From: Streptomyces platensis
GTDB taxonomy: Bacteria; Actinomycetota; Actinomycetes; Streptomycetales; Streptomycetaceae
DNA: 64,000 nucleotides
Direction: 5' to 3'
Assembly (NCBI RefSeq): GCF_008704855.1
Contig: NZ_CP023691.1
Span: forward strand, 2,666,001 to 2,730,000
Part shown: positions 27,436 through 35,806 of the stretch, piece after piece
How the letters are laid out: each line of letters begins with the position of its first letter
Position numbering within the stretch: position 1 is the stretch's first letter
Notes under the pieces: generated by a model
What the model was told of the DNA's origin: nothing
The model's database searches: none
The model's input: the letters and a program-made list of their open reading frames with translations, nothing else
Made by a program: the position numbers and the translations under genes

Positions 27436-28355
27436 TTGGCGGCCCCGGAGGAGCGCTTGGCGGCGGGCTTGGCACCGGACTTGGCGGGGGCCTTGGCGGG
27501 GGCCTTGGCGCCGGACTTGGTGCCCGGTGCGGCCTTGCGGGCCTTCGCTGCGGTACCGGCCGCCGGCTCGGCGGCCGGGGTGGCGGGGGCGGCGGACTCG
27601 CCCGCCTCGGCGGCGGCCGGCTCGGCGGCGGCCGCCTGCGGCAGATGCGGCTTCGTGGCGTAGACGACGAAGCTCTTGCCGATGACGGGGTTCAGCGCCC
27701 GCTCGGCGAGCCGGGTGGCCAGCGGCTTCTTCATGATGTCCCAGACCAGCAGCTTGTGGTACGCCTGCACCGGCAGTGCCTTGTCGTTGTCCACCCCGAA
27801 GGCGCACTTCAGCCACCAGTAGGGGCTGTGCAGCCCGTGCGCGTGGTGCGTGCCGTAGGGCTCCAGACCGGCCTCCCGCATCTTGCCCAGCAGCTCGTCG
27901 CCGCGGTAGATGCGGATATGGCCGCCCTCGACCTCGTGATAGGCGTCGCTGAGCGTCCAGCAGACCTTCTCGGGGCCGTAACGGGGCACGGTGACCGCGA
28001 TCCGTCCGCCGGGGCGCAGCACCCGGACCATCTCGGCGAGCACGCCCTTGTCGTCCGGGATGTGCTCCATCACCTCGGAGATGATCACGACATCGAAACT
28101 GTCGTCGGGGAACGGCAGGTTCAGCGCATCGCCTTCCATGGCGGTGGCGGAGGCACCCGCCGGGGCCTCACCCGCCTCCTCCATCGCGGCGAACCACTTG
28201 GCGACCTCGCGGATCTCCTCGCCGTTCTGGTCGAGGGCGACGACCTGCGCGCCGCGCCGGTAGCACTCGAAGGCATGCCGGCCGGCGCCGCACCCCAGGT
28301 CGAGCACACGGTCGCCCGGAGCGAGCGGGAAGCGGGAAAAGTCGACGGTCAGCAC
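27432..28355 (-). CDS. Class I methyltransferase with H1-like Ala/Lys tail
   Basis: The 307-aa protein has a Methyltransf_11 core: motif I VLDLGCGAGRHAFE (about residues 17-30), VVALDQNGEEI, GDALNLPFPDDSFDVV, and VLRPGGRIAVTVPRYGPEK. From about residue 245 it ends in an Ala/Pro/Glu then Lys/Ala-rich tail (AKAPAKAPAKSGAKPAAK) resembling the C-termini of histone H1-like and HupS-type proteins. The start is GTG 28355. It lies between the GT4 and toroid genes. The tail could bind acidic polymers; its purpose is unclear. Confidence 0.8.
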   Translation of the reverse strand: MLTVDFSRFPLAPGDRVLDLGCGAGRHAFECYRRGAQVVALDQNGEEIREVAKWFAAMEEAGEAPAGASATAMEGDALNLPFPDDSFDVVIISEVMEHIPDDKGVLAEMVRVLRPGGRIAVTVPRYGPEKVCWTLSDAYHEVEGGHIRIYRGDELLGKMREAGLEPYGTHHAHGLHSPYWWLKCAFGVDNDKALPVQAYHKLLVWDIMKKPLATRLAERALNPVIGKSFVVYATKPHLPQAAAAEPAAAEAGESAAPATPAAEPAAGTAAKARKAAPGTKSGAKAPAKAPAKSGAKPAAKRSSGAAK

Positions 28356-28443
28356 GGCGTTCTGCTTTCGTCCGGCGGTTGGTGGCGGTGGTGGCTGCGG
28401 AAAAAGGTACGGGCCGGTCGGGCCACTAGGGGGTGGCGTTCGG

Positions 28444-29856
28444 TTAGACGTGCCCGGCGGCACTCGGCGCGGTCGCGGTGCCGGCGGCCCCGCCGGACGC
28501 TGCCCCGGGGAGGGTACGGGCGCCGGCCCGGCCTCTCTGGAGGGCGATGGCCTCGCGGTAGCGCTCGGCGGTGCCGAGGGCGGCCTGCCGCCAGGTGAAG
28601 CGGGCCAGCACCCGCTCCCGTCCGGCCGCGCCGAGCCGGCGGCGCAGCGTCTCGTCGCCCAGGAGACGGAGCAGCCCGCCCGCCAGCGCATCTGCGTCAC
28701 CCGGGGGCACCGCGAGACAGGTCTCGCCATCCGGGCCGGCGACCTCGGGGATGGCGCCGCCGGTGGTGGCCAGCAACGGCGTGCCGGTGGCCATCGCTTC
28801 GGCGGCGGGCAGCGAGAAGCCCTCGTAGAGCGAGGGGACACAGGCGATCTGGGCGCTGCGCACCAGGTCGACGAGTTCGGGGTCGCTGATGCCCTTGACG
28901 AACTCGATGGCACCGGACAGACCGAGCCGCTCGATGGCGGCGGCGACCGGCCCGTCGTCGGCACGCTTGCCGACGACCACCAGATGCGCGTCGGGCTGTT
29001 CGGTGCGCACCTTGGCGAGCGCCTCGACGAGGTGGATCAGCCCCTTGAGGGGGACATCCGCGCTGGAGGTGGTGACGATCCGGCCGGGCACCTCGGGCAC
29101 CGAGGCATCCGGCGAGAACAAGTCCGTGTCGGCGCCGATATGCACCACATGGATCCGGTCGGCGGCCACCCCGAGGTCATCGACGATCTCCTGGCGAGAG
29201 GAGCCGGAGACGGTCAGCACGGACGGCAGCCGCCGGGCGACGCGCTTCTGCATCCGGGTGAAGCCGTACCAGCGGCGGACGGAGGCCCGGCGCTTCCAGC
29301 CGCCGGCGGCCGCCAGGTCGAGCCGGCGGTCGACGGTGATGGGATGGTGGATCGTGGTGACCAGCGGGGCGCCGAGGGCGCCGGGGCCGCCGAGCAGGCC
29401 GTAGCCGAGGGTCTGGTTGTCGTGGACGACATCGAACTGGCCGCTGCGGGCGGCGAGATGGCGCCGGGCCCGCAGCGAGAACGTCAGCGGCTCGGGGAAG
29501 CCGCCGGTCCACATCGTGCCGACCTCGAGGGCGTCGATCCAGTCGCGGTACTCGCCGCGCTTCGGCGTACGGAACGGGTCCGGCTGACGGTAGAGGTCCA
29601 GGCTGGGCAGCTCGGTCAGGGTCACCCCGTCGTCGACGACGGGATAGGGCTGGGCGCCGATGACCTCGACGGAGTGGCCGAGGCGGGCCAGTTCGCGGGA
29701 GAGGTGCCGTACGTAGACGCCCTGTCCACCGCAGAACGGGTTCCCCTTATACGTGAGCATCGCGATCCGCAGGGGACGCTCGCCGTTCGTCGGGGCGGAG
29801 GCCGGGGAGCCCTCTGCGGGGCGAGGCACGGCTGCCTGGACGGCCTCTGCGGTCAC
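28444..29856 (-). CDS. GT4-family glycosyltransferase
   Basis: The roughly 470-aa retaining glycosyltransferase has GT-B fold features: an N-terminal glycine-rich loop (KGNPFCGGQGVYVRHLSREL, about residues 40-59), SRQEIVDDLGV, and the C-terminal nucleotide-sugar motif EGFSLPAAEAMATGTPLLAT. Start GTG 29856 has AGGGGG seven bases upstream. The downstream methyltransferase starts after 88 bp. The KstR box at 29911 lies 55 bp before this start, so the repressor could influence this operon as well as kstR. The acceptor is unknown. Confidence 0.85.
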   Translation of the reverse strand: MTAEAVQAAVPRPAEGSPASAPTNGERPLRIAMLTYKGNPFCGGQGVYVRHLSRELARLGHSVEVIGAQPYPVVDDGVTLTELPSLDLYRQPDPFRTPKRGEYRDWIDALEVGTMWTGGFPEPLTFSLRARRHLAARSGQFDVVHDNQTLGYGLLGGPGALGAPLVTTIHHPITVDRRLDLAAAGGWKRRASVRRWYGFTRMQKRVARRLPSVLTVSGSSRQEIVDDLGVAADRIHVVHIGADTDLFSPDASVPEVPGRIVTTSSADVPLKGLIHLVEALAKVRTEQPDAHLVVVGKRADDGPVAAAIERLGLSGAIEFVKGISDPELVDLVRSAQIACVPSLYEGFSLPAAEAMATGTPLLATTGGAIPEVAGPDGETCLAVPPGDADALAGGLLRLLGDETLRRRLGAAGRERVLARFTWRQAALGTAERYREAIALQRGRAGARTLPGAASGGAAGTATAPSAAGHV

Positions 29857-29910
29857 GCTCGGCCCCCTTCTCACTGGACTTTCGCCGGAGCGTAACCGCT
29901 GGCGGTAATC

Positions 29911-29949
29911 TAGAACAAGTTTCAGAACTGATTGGCTACTGATCAGTTC
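29911..29949. promoter_or_regulatory. KstR-type operator between GT4 gene and kstR
   Basis: TAGAACAAGTTTCA (29911-29924) fits TNNAACNNGTTNNA. It abuts a second inverted repeat, GAACTGAT/ATCAGTTC with a 9-bp spacer (29925-29949). The site lies in the divergent region and suggests autoregulation. Confidence 0.75.
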
Positions 29950-30095
29950 ACCGAGCTTCGAATCTACCGGCCGAGAACGAAGCGAAAAGAGCCACACCAG
30001 GTGATTCGCGCCACCACCCGCCCCCCTGCCATGCTGTGCCGAGCACACCACCGGCACTCGCCGCATCGCGGACGGAATGCCACGGAATGGGAAAT

Positions 30096-30728
30096 ATGAC
30101 TACGGAATCCAAGGCGGCCAGACCGACCCTTCCCGCGAGTCCCCCCCTGACCGAGCGTCAGGAGGCCCGGCGCCGCCGCATCCTGCACACCAGCGCCAAG
30201 CTGGCGTCCCGTGGTGGCTTCGACGCCGTGCAGATGCGCGAGGTCGCCGAGTCCTCGGGCGTCGCGCTCGGCACCCTCTACCGCTACTTCCCCTCCAAGG
30301 TGCATCTGCTGGTCGCCACCATGCAGGACCAGCTCCAGCACATGCACGAGACGCTGCGCAAGCGCCCGCCGTCGGAGCAGGACCCGGGCGCGCGGGTGGC
30401 CCAGACCCTGATGCGGGCGTTCCGCGCACTCCAGCGCGAGCCGCATCTCGCGGACGCGATGGTGCGCGCACTGACCTTCGCGGACCGCTCCGTCAGCCCC
30501 GAGGTGGACACCGTCTCCCGGCTGACCACCGCGATCATCCTCGACGCGATGGGCCTGGACGGCCCCGCCACCCCCGAGCAGCTCTCCGCGGTCCGCGTCA
30601 TCGAGCACACCTGGCACTCGGCCCTGATCACCTGGCTGTCGGGCCGCGCCTCGATCGCCCAGGTGAAGATAGACATCGAGACGGTGTGCCGCCTGATCGA
30701 GGTCACTTCAGGGGAACGGGAGCGCTGA
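30096..30728 (+). CDS. kstR: KstR-like TetR-family repressor
   Basis: The 210-aa regulator has an N-terminal TetR DNA-binding domain. RRRRILHTSAKLASRGGFDA leads to QMREVAESSGVALGTLYRYF and PSKVHLLVATM, which is the pattern of mycobacterial KstR, the repressor of cholesterol catabolism released by steroid-CoA ligands. The C-terminal part (ALQREPHLADAMVRALTFAD) fits the ligand domain. ATG 30096 follows GGAATGG; an upstream ATG at 30036 is possible. Matches to the KstR box lie upstream of this gene and of at least four other units in the window. Confidence 0.85.
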   Translation: MTTESKAARPTLPASPPLTERQEARRRRILHTSAKLASRGGFDAVQMREVAESSGVALGTLYRYFPSKVHLLVATMQDQLQHMHETLRKRPPSEQDPGARVAQTLMRAFRALQREPHLADAMVRALTFADRSVSPEVDTVSRLTTAIILDAMGLDGPATPEQLSAVRVIEHTWHSALITWLSGRASIAQVKIDIETVCRLIEVTSGERER

Positions 30729-30759
30729 GGCCGGGGGCTGGGGGCCGTGCCGCCGTCGC

Positions 30760-30993
30760 TCATTCCTCCGGTGGGAACACCGCCTCGCCGCTGTCGGCCA
30801 CGGTGAGGGTGATCGCTTCCACGGGGCACCCCTCGGCCGCGGCCAGCACGCTCTCGGCGGCGTCCGTCTCCGGCGCCGCCGGATGCGACTGCCGCGCCGA
30901 GTCGAGGCGGAAGCCGTCCGGCGCCGCCGCGGCACACATCCCCGACCCGATGCAGACGTTCCGGTCCACCACCACCCGCCAGCGGTCCCCCAT
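30760..30993 (-). CDS. [3Fe-4S]-type ferredoxin
   Basis: The 77-aa protein is a small actinobacterial ferredoxin of the kind that feeds electrons to P450s. It starts MGDRWRVVVDRNVCIGSGMC, with the cluster motif C-x5-C and a distal C-P (AEGCPVEAI). Its ATG overlaps the ALDH stop by one base (TGATG), so it is co-translated. It may serve the CYP125-like P450 encoded at 42963. Confidence 0.88.
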   Translation of the reverse strand: MGDRWRVVVDRNVCIGSGMCAAAAPDGFRLDSARQSHPAAPETDAAESVLAAAEGCPVEAITLTVADSGEAVFPPEE

Positions 30994-32444
30994 CAGGCAC
31001 CCGCCGGCAGATGGATCATCTTGTGCTCCAGGTATTCACCGAAGCCCTCGGGGCCGAACTCCCGCCCGATGCCGGAGTTCTTGTAGCCGCCGAACGGGCC
31101 GAGCATGTCGATGCTGAAGGTGTTCACCGAGTACGTACCGGTGCGCACCTGCCGGGCGATCTCGATGCCGTGGTCGACCTCGGCCGTCCACACCGAGCCG
31201 GAGAGCCCGTAGTCGGAGTCGTTGGCGATCCGTACCGCCTCCGCCTCGTCGTCGTACGGCAGCAGACAGATGACCGGGCCGAAGATCTCCTCACGGGCGA
31301 TCCGCATGGAGTTGGCGACCTCGCCGAAGAGGGTCGGTTCGACGTACCAGCCCGTGGTCTGTCCCTTGGGGCGGCCGCCGCCGGTCAGCACCTTGGCGCC
31401 CTCCTGCTGTCCGAGCGCGATGTAGTCCAGCGAGCGCTGCTGCTGACGGCGGGCGACCAGCGGGCCGACTTCGGTGGCCGGATCCAGCGGGTCGCCGACG
31501 GTGAGCGCCGAGGCCGCCGCGGTGAACCGCTCGGCGATCTCGTCATAGTGGCTGCGCGGGGCGAGGATCCGCGTCTGGGCCACACACGCCTGGCCGTTGA
31601 TCATCCAGGCGAACGGCACGATACCGGCCACCGCCGCGTCCAGATCCGCGTCCGGCAGGATCACCGCCGCGGACTTGCCGCCGAGCTCCAGCGTGACCCG
31701 GCTGAGGTTGCGGGCCGCGACCTCCATGACCCGCTTGCCGGCCGCCACCGAGCCGGTGAACGACACCTTGTCCACGCCGGGGTGCCCGACCAGGTACTCG
31801 CTCACCTCGCGGTCCGCCGGCAGGATCGACAGCACCCCCGCCGGCAGCCCGGCCTCCGTCGCGATCTCCGCGAGCAGATACGCGTCCAGCGGGGTCTCCG
31901 GTGACACCTTCAGCACCACCGAGCAGCCGGCCAGCAGCGCCGGCGCGAGCTTGGCGGCGGCGGTGAACTGCGGGACGTTCCACGGCACCACGGCCGCGAC
32001 CACCCCGGCCGGTTCCCGCCGCACCAGCAGCGGGCCCAGCACCCCGCCCCGCCGCTCCTCGAACGGGAAGTCGCGGGCCACCGTGAGCGCCGCGTCCCAC
32101 ACCAGCATCGCGGCCAGCGACTGCACCATGACGCCGGAGGTGAACGGGGTGCCGTTCTCCGCGCTGATGACCCTGGCGATCTCCTCGCTGCGGGCCGCGA
32201 AGGCGTCCTTGATACGGGTCACCACCGCGATCCGGTCCGCCAGCGGGGCGTTCGCCCACACCCCGGACGCGAAGGACGTACGGGCCGTGGCCACCGCACG
32301 GTCGACATCGGCCCGCGAGGCGTGCGGCACCCGGCCGATGACCTGTTCGGTGTGCGGCGAGACGACCTCGATCGTGTCCCGGCCGGCCGGATCGACCCAC
32401 TCACCGCCTATGTAGAGCTTTCCGTGCTCGACGAGGTCGCTCAT
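30993..32444 (-). CDS. Aldehyde dehydrogenase (NAD(P)+)
   Basis: The 483-aa ALDH-superfamily enzyme oxidises an aldehyde to the acid. It has the N-terminal YIGGEWVDPAG, the cofactor motif FTGSVAAGKRV, catalytic Glu in LELGGKSA (about residue 255) and catalytic Cys in NGQACVAQTR (about 289). The partner ferredoxin gene follows with a one-base overlap. The promoter is shared with the divergent hydrolase gene, and KstR-like sites lie at 32596 and 32678. In this setting a sterol-side-chain aldehyde is a reasonable substrate, by inference. Confidence 0.9.
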   Translation of the reverse strand: MSDLVEHGKLYIGGEWVDPAGRDTIEVVSPHTEQVIGRVPHASRADVDRAVATARTSFASGVWANAPLADRIAVVTRIKDAFAARSEEIARVISAENGTPFTSGVMVQSLAAMLVWDAALTVARDFPFEERRGGVLGPLLVRREPAGVVAAVVPWNVPQFTAAAKLAPALLAGCSVVLKVSPETPLDAYLLAEIATEAGLPAGVLSILPADREVSEYLVGHPGVDKVSFTGSVAAGKRVMEVAARNLSRVTLELGGKSAAVILPDADLDAAVAGIVPFAWMINGQACVAQTRILAPRSHYDEIAERFTAAASALTVGDPLDPATEVGPLVARRQQQRSLDYIALGQQEGAKVLTGGGRPKGQTTGWYVEPTLFGEVANSMRIAREEIFGPVICLLPYDDEAEAVRIANDSDYGLSGSVWTAEVDHGIEIARQVRTGTYSVNTFSIDMLGPFGGYKNSGIGREFGPEGFGEYLEHKMIHLPAGA

Positions 32445-32595
32445 CGCTGCCGCCTCCTGCGGGTCGGCCGCCTGTCCGGCGGTCCCTGCCGGTTCGCTGT
32501 CGTTGCCGGTTCGCTGTCGTTGCCGGCTCGCTGCTGTTGCCGAGGTGCCTCGGGCGCGGTTGCTGACGAGGCATCAGGCCACTCACTTCAGGAAC

Positions 32596-32609
32596 TGATA
32601 CCAGTTCTA
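32596..32609. promoter_or_regulatory. KstR-like site, one mismatch
   Basis: TGATACCAGTTCTA differs from TNNAACNNGTTNNA at one position. It overlaps a separate palindrome, GAACTG-ATAC-CAGTTC (32592-32607), whose GAACTGAT half also appears in the kstR promoter. Confidence 0.5.
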
Positions 32610-32677
32610 CTTGGAGGAGTCCACGACACCGACCGAATCCCAACTCGCCCTGCCGGACCGGATACTTCAAGCCGCTT

Positions 32678-32691
32678 TGAAACCAGTTCTA
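32678..32691. promoter_or_regulatory. KstR-type operator before the MBL-fold hydrolase
   Basis: TGAAACCAGTTCTA fits TNNAACNNGTTNNA at all fixed positions and lies 51 bp upstream of the hydrolase ATG. Confidence 0.75.
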
Positions 32692-32742
32692 GTTATAGTG
32701 AGGCCGGGTACCGGGTGTATGCCACACCGAGAGGGGACCGGG

Positions 32743-33825
32743 ATGACCGCGCAGGTGACCGACCACAAGGGCGGGGTGTGGAGCATCGCCGTTCCCATCC
32801 CGGACAACCCCCTCGGCCACACCCTCGTCCACCTCCTGGAGACCGACCGCGGGCCGGTGCTCATCGACACCGGCTGGGACGACCCGGATTCCTGGGACAC
32901 CCTCGTCGCCGGCGTCACCGCCTGCGGGTTCGCCCTCACCGACCTGCACGGCGTCCTGATCACCCATCACCACCCCGACCACCACGGTCTGTCCGCCAAG
33001 GTCCGGGAGGCCTCCGGCGCCTGGATCGCGATGCACGCCGCCGACACCGCGGTGGTCCGCCGCACCCGCGCGGCCGAACCGGGCCAGTGGCTCGATTACC
33101 TGCTCGCCAAGCTCACGGCGGCGGGCGCACCGGACGACCATCTGGCGCCCCTGCGGAAGGCCCGCGCCACAGGGAACGGCCGGAAACTGCCCGGTCGGCA
33201 GGCCGCGCTGCCGGACCGCGGCATCGACCCCGGCGAACTTCTCGACCTGCCGGGACGCCGGGTACGCGCCATCTGGACGCCCGGCCACACCCCCGGCCAT
33301 GTGTGCCTCCACCTGGAGGAGGAGCACCCCTCGGCGCGGACGCCCGGCTTCGGCCGGCTGTTCTCCGGCGACCACCTCCTGCCCGGCATCACCCCGCACA
33401 TCGGCCTGTACGAGGCCCCGGACGCGGAGGGGAGTCCGCCCGGCCCGCACGGCATGGAGAGCTCCGGGGAGGACGCCGACCCCTTGGGCGACTATCTCGA
33501 CTCCCTCGAACGCGTCGCCCGGCTCGCCCCCGCCGAGGTACTGCCCGCCCACCAGCACGCCTTCACCGACGCCGGCGGCCGGGTGCGCGATCTCATCGCC
33601 CACCACGAAGAGCGGCTGGCCCAGCTCAAAACCCTGCTCCAGGAACCGCGCACCGTCTGGCAGCTCGCCATGGCCATGGAGTGGAACCGCCCGTGGGAGC
33701 AGATCCCTTACGGCTCCCGCAATATCGCTGTCTCGGAGGCCGAGGCCCATCTGCGCCGTCTGGTGAAGCAGGGGCGTGCGGAGTGGGTGCCGGGGTCGGA
33801 TCCGGTGCGGTATCAGGCGGTGTGA
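32743..33825 (+). CDS. Metallo-beta-lactamase-fold hydrolase
   Basis: The 360-aa hydrolase carries the dinuclear metal motif THHHPDHHG (about residues 72-80), a later zinc His in WTPGHTPGHVC, and FSGDHLLPGITPH. A winged-helix-like C-terminal region (about 290-355) is typical of the larger MBL hydrolases such as LACTB2-like proteins. AGGGGACC precedes ATG 32743; an earlier ATG at 32611 would run through the operator and is unlikely. It is divergent from the ALDH gene. Possible roles include CoA-thioester or lactone hydrolysis; this is not fixed by sequence. Confidence 0.85.
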   Translation: MTAQVTDHKGGVWSIAVPIPDNPLGHTLVHLLETDRGPVLIDTGWDDPDSWDTLVAGVTACGFALTDLHGVLITHHHPDHHGLSAKVREASGAWIAMHAADTAVVRRTRAAEPGQWLDYLLAKLTAAGAPDDHLAPLRKARATGNGRKLPGRQAALPDRGIDPGELLDLPGRRVRAIWTPGHTPGHVCLHLEEEHPSARTPGFGRLFSGDHLLPGITPHIGLYEAPDAEGSPPGPHGMESSGEDADPLGDYLDSLERVARLAPAEVLPAHQHAFTDAGGRVRDLIAHHEERLAQLKTLLQEPRTVWQLAMAMEWNRPWEQIPYGSRNIAVSEAEAHLRRLVKQGRAEWVPGSDPVRYQAV

Positions 33826-34164
33826 GGGGGCGGCCTTCTCGCGTTGCCGCTGTCCCGGTTGGTCCGGCTTGTTGCCGCTGTGTGCCGGGGGCCGCGGGCG
33901 GGAGGGGAGTCCGGGGCGCGGTCGGGGGCACGGTCGGGGCACGGTCGGCCGGTGGGCAGCCGGTTCGGTGACCGGCTTCCGGTCCGCTCGTGCCCGGATC
34001 CCATCCGTCCCGCCGGTACGAGGCTCCCGTCCGTCCCGCCCGTGCCTGGATCCCGCCCGTGCCCGGCGCCGGGGCGCCCGCCCCGTGCGCGGCTCGCGCG
34101 CCGCTCCGCCCGGCTCGTGCCGGATTTTGTCGGCTCGTACGTGCGAGCGAGCGCCCGTCGGGTG
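33826..34164. other. Gene-free GC-rich region before the riboswitch
   Basis: I see no gene. It holds loose repeats such as GCACGGTCGGGG and CCGTCCCGCC. Confidence 0.5.
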
Positions 34165-34325
34165 CCGGTTAAGGTGTGCGGGACAACTTCATCCGTACCC
34201 GATCGGGGGAAGCCGGTGGAAATCCGGCGCTGACCCGCAACCGTGAGGACGGCCCGCCCGTACCGCGCCGACTGGCCGGAAGGACGGCCGTACGAGCCGG
34301 AGCACCCGAGGGGGCACGACCAAGG
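34165..34325 (+). ncRNA. Cobalamin riboswitch
   Basis: The core of the B12 riboswitch is plain: GGGGGAAGCCGGTGGAAATC followed directly by CGGCGCTGACCCGCAACCGT (about 34207-34247), with a 3' GCCGGAGCACCCGA element (about 34295-34308) in the place of the B12 box. It precedes a five-gene operon for surface proteins and an ECF transporter, so cobalamin should shut off that operon. Outer boundaries are approximate. Confidence 0.88.
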
Positions 34326-34498
34326 CTCCCGCCACCGGAACCGTCCGCCACAGGGACGGCCGGTGCGCGGCACCGTCGAGGTATACGGAGCTGAGCCCGG
34401 TGCCACCGCGTCCGCGATCCAAGGGGATCGTCGCGCGGGCGGTCGGCCGAGCGCGGCTGCGTCCATCGCCGCGACCCGACCCGAGAGGCACCGACCCG

Positions 34499-35806
34499 AT
34501 GGCCCCCATGGCTTCCATGGCTCACCAGGCCCCCCTGACGCACCCCGTCGCCTTCCTGGCGCGCCGCGCCGCCACGGCGCTGGCGGCCGTGGCGGTGCTG
34601 GGCGCGGCCGCTGCCCCCGCCGCGTACGCCGACGCCGCCGACGCGTCCGCGTCCCCCAAGAAGCTGCCGGACGGCCTGTACGGCACCAAGGATCCGCAGT
34701 ACGACGGGGTGTGGCGGCAGTCGCTCGCGCTGCTGGCGCAGGACACGGTGGGGGTGCGGCCGGCCGCGTCCGGTGTGCGCTGGCTGGTCGGGCAGCAGTG
34801 CGCCGACGGCGCGTTCACCGCCTTCCGCGCCGAGCCCGGCAAGCCCTGTGACGCCAAGACCATGCGGGACACCAACCAGACGGCCGCCGCGGTGCAGGCG
34901 CTGGCCGCGCTCGGCGGGCACAGCGACACCGTGAAGAAGGCCGTGGGCTGGCTGAAGTCGGTGCAGAACGACGACGGCGGCTGGAGCTCGATGCCCGGTT
35001 CGCCCAGCGACGCCAACTCCACGTCCGTGGTCATCGGCGCACTCGCGGCGGCGGGCGAGAAGCCGCAGTCGGTGACCTCGAAGAAGGGCGGCAAGACCCC
35101 GTACGACGGGCTGCTCACCTTCCAGCTGGGCTGTGACGCGAAGGAGGGCGAGCGCGGCGCGTTCACCTTCCAGCTCAAGGGTGCCGCCCCGAACGCCGAC
35201 GCCACCGCGGCGGCCGCGACCGGAGCGCTCGGCAAGGGCTTTGTCGTGGCGCCCGCGGACCAGCGGTCGGACACCCCGGTGAAGCCACTGAGCTGCAAGG
35301 ACGGCGGGGACGCGAAGAAGGACGATCCGGAGCGGGCCGCGGCGGGCGGTGGCGCCTACCTCGTCGCGCAGCTCGACAAGAACGGGCAGCATCTGCTCTC
35401 CGCGATGCCGGGCGCCGAGAAGCAGCCCGATGTCGGCAACACCGCCGACGCTGTCGTGGCGCTGGCGGCCGGCGGGCACGGTGCCGCTGCCGCGAAGCCG
35501 CTGAAGTGGCTGGAAAAGAACGCCACGGACTGGGCCAAGCAGAACGGGCCCGCCGCGTACGCCCAGCTGGTGCTGGCCGCGCACGCCACCGGCACCGACC
35601 CGCGCTCCTTCGGCGGCACCGACCTGGTGGCCGCGCTCAACGCCACCGGCCCCAAGCCGGCCGCCGCGGCGCAGAAGGACACCAGGGACGCCGACGACGC
35701 CGCGGACGGTGGCGGCATCGGGGTGTGGTGGGTCATCGGCGTCGGCCTCGCCATCGGCGCCGGTATCGGGTTCCTGCTGAGCAGCCGTAAGAAGAATCAG
35801 CTCTGA
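34499..35806 (+). CDS. Anchored surface alpha/alpha-toroid protein, transcobalamin alpha-domain-like
   Basis: The 435-aa protein has a signal peptide (hydrophobic AATALAAVAVLGAAAAPAAYA, about residues 24-45), then helical repeats of the prenyltransferase/squalene-oxidase type (RWLVGQQCADGAFTAF, WLKSVQNDDGGWSSMP, with DTNQTAAAVQALAALGG), a spacer, and a C-terminal membrane anchor (VWWVIGVGLAIGAGIGFLL, then SSRKK). The same alpha6/alpha6 barrel forms the alpha domain of intrinsic factor and transcobalamin. Being first after a cobalamin riboswitch and ahead of an ECF importer, it probably captures cobalamin or a corrinoid at the cell surface; this is inference. Its stop overlaps the next start (TGATG). 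Confidence 0.75.
   Translation: MAPMASMAHQAPLTHPVAFLARRAATALAAVAVLGAAAAPAAYADAADASASPKKLPDGLYGTKDPQYDGVWRQSLALLAQDTVGVRPAASGVRWLVGQQCADGAFTAFRAEPGKPCDAKTMRDTNQTAAAVQALAALGGHSDTVKKAVGWLKSVQNDDGGWSSMPGSPSDANSTSVVIGALAAAGEKPQSVTSKKGGKTPYDGLLTFQLGCDAKEGERGAFTFQLKGAAPNADATAAAATGALGKGFVVAPADQRSDTPVKPLSCKDGGDAKKDDPERAAAGGGAYLVAQLDKNGQHLLSAMPGAEKQPDVGNTADAVVALAAGGHGAAAAKPLKWLEKNATDWAKQNGPAAYAQLVLAAHATGTDPRSFGGTDLVAALNATGPKPAAAAQKDTRDADDAADGGGIGVWWVIGVGLAIGAGIGFLLSSRKKNQL

Noticed and set aside
32592..32607. GAACTG-ATAC-CAGTTC as a KstR2-type site
   Set aside because: It does not match the KstR2 motif as I recall it; kept only as an overlapping palindrome of unknown use.
34176..34394. Small reading frame inside the B12 leader
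   Set aside because: It coincides with the conserved riboswitch core, which explains the sequence better.
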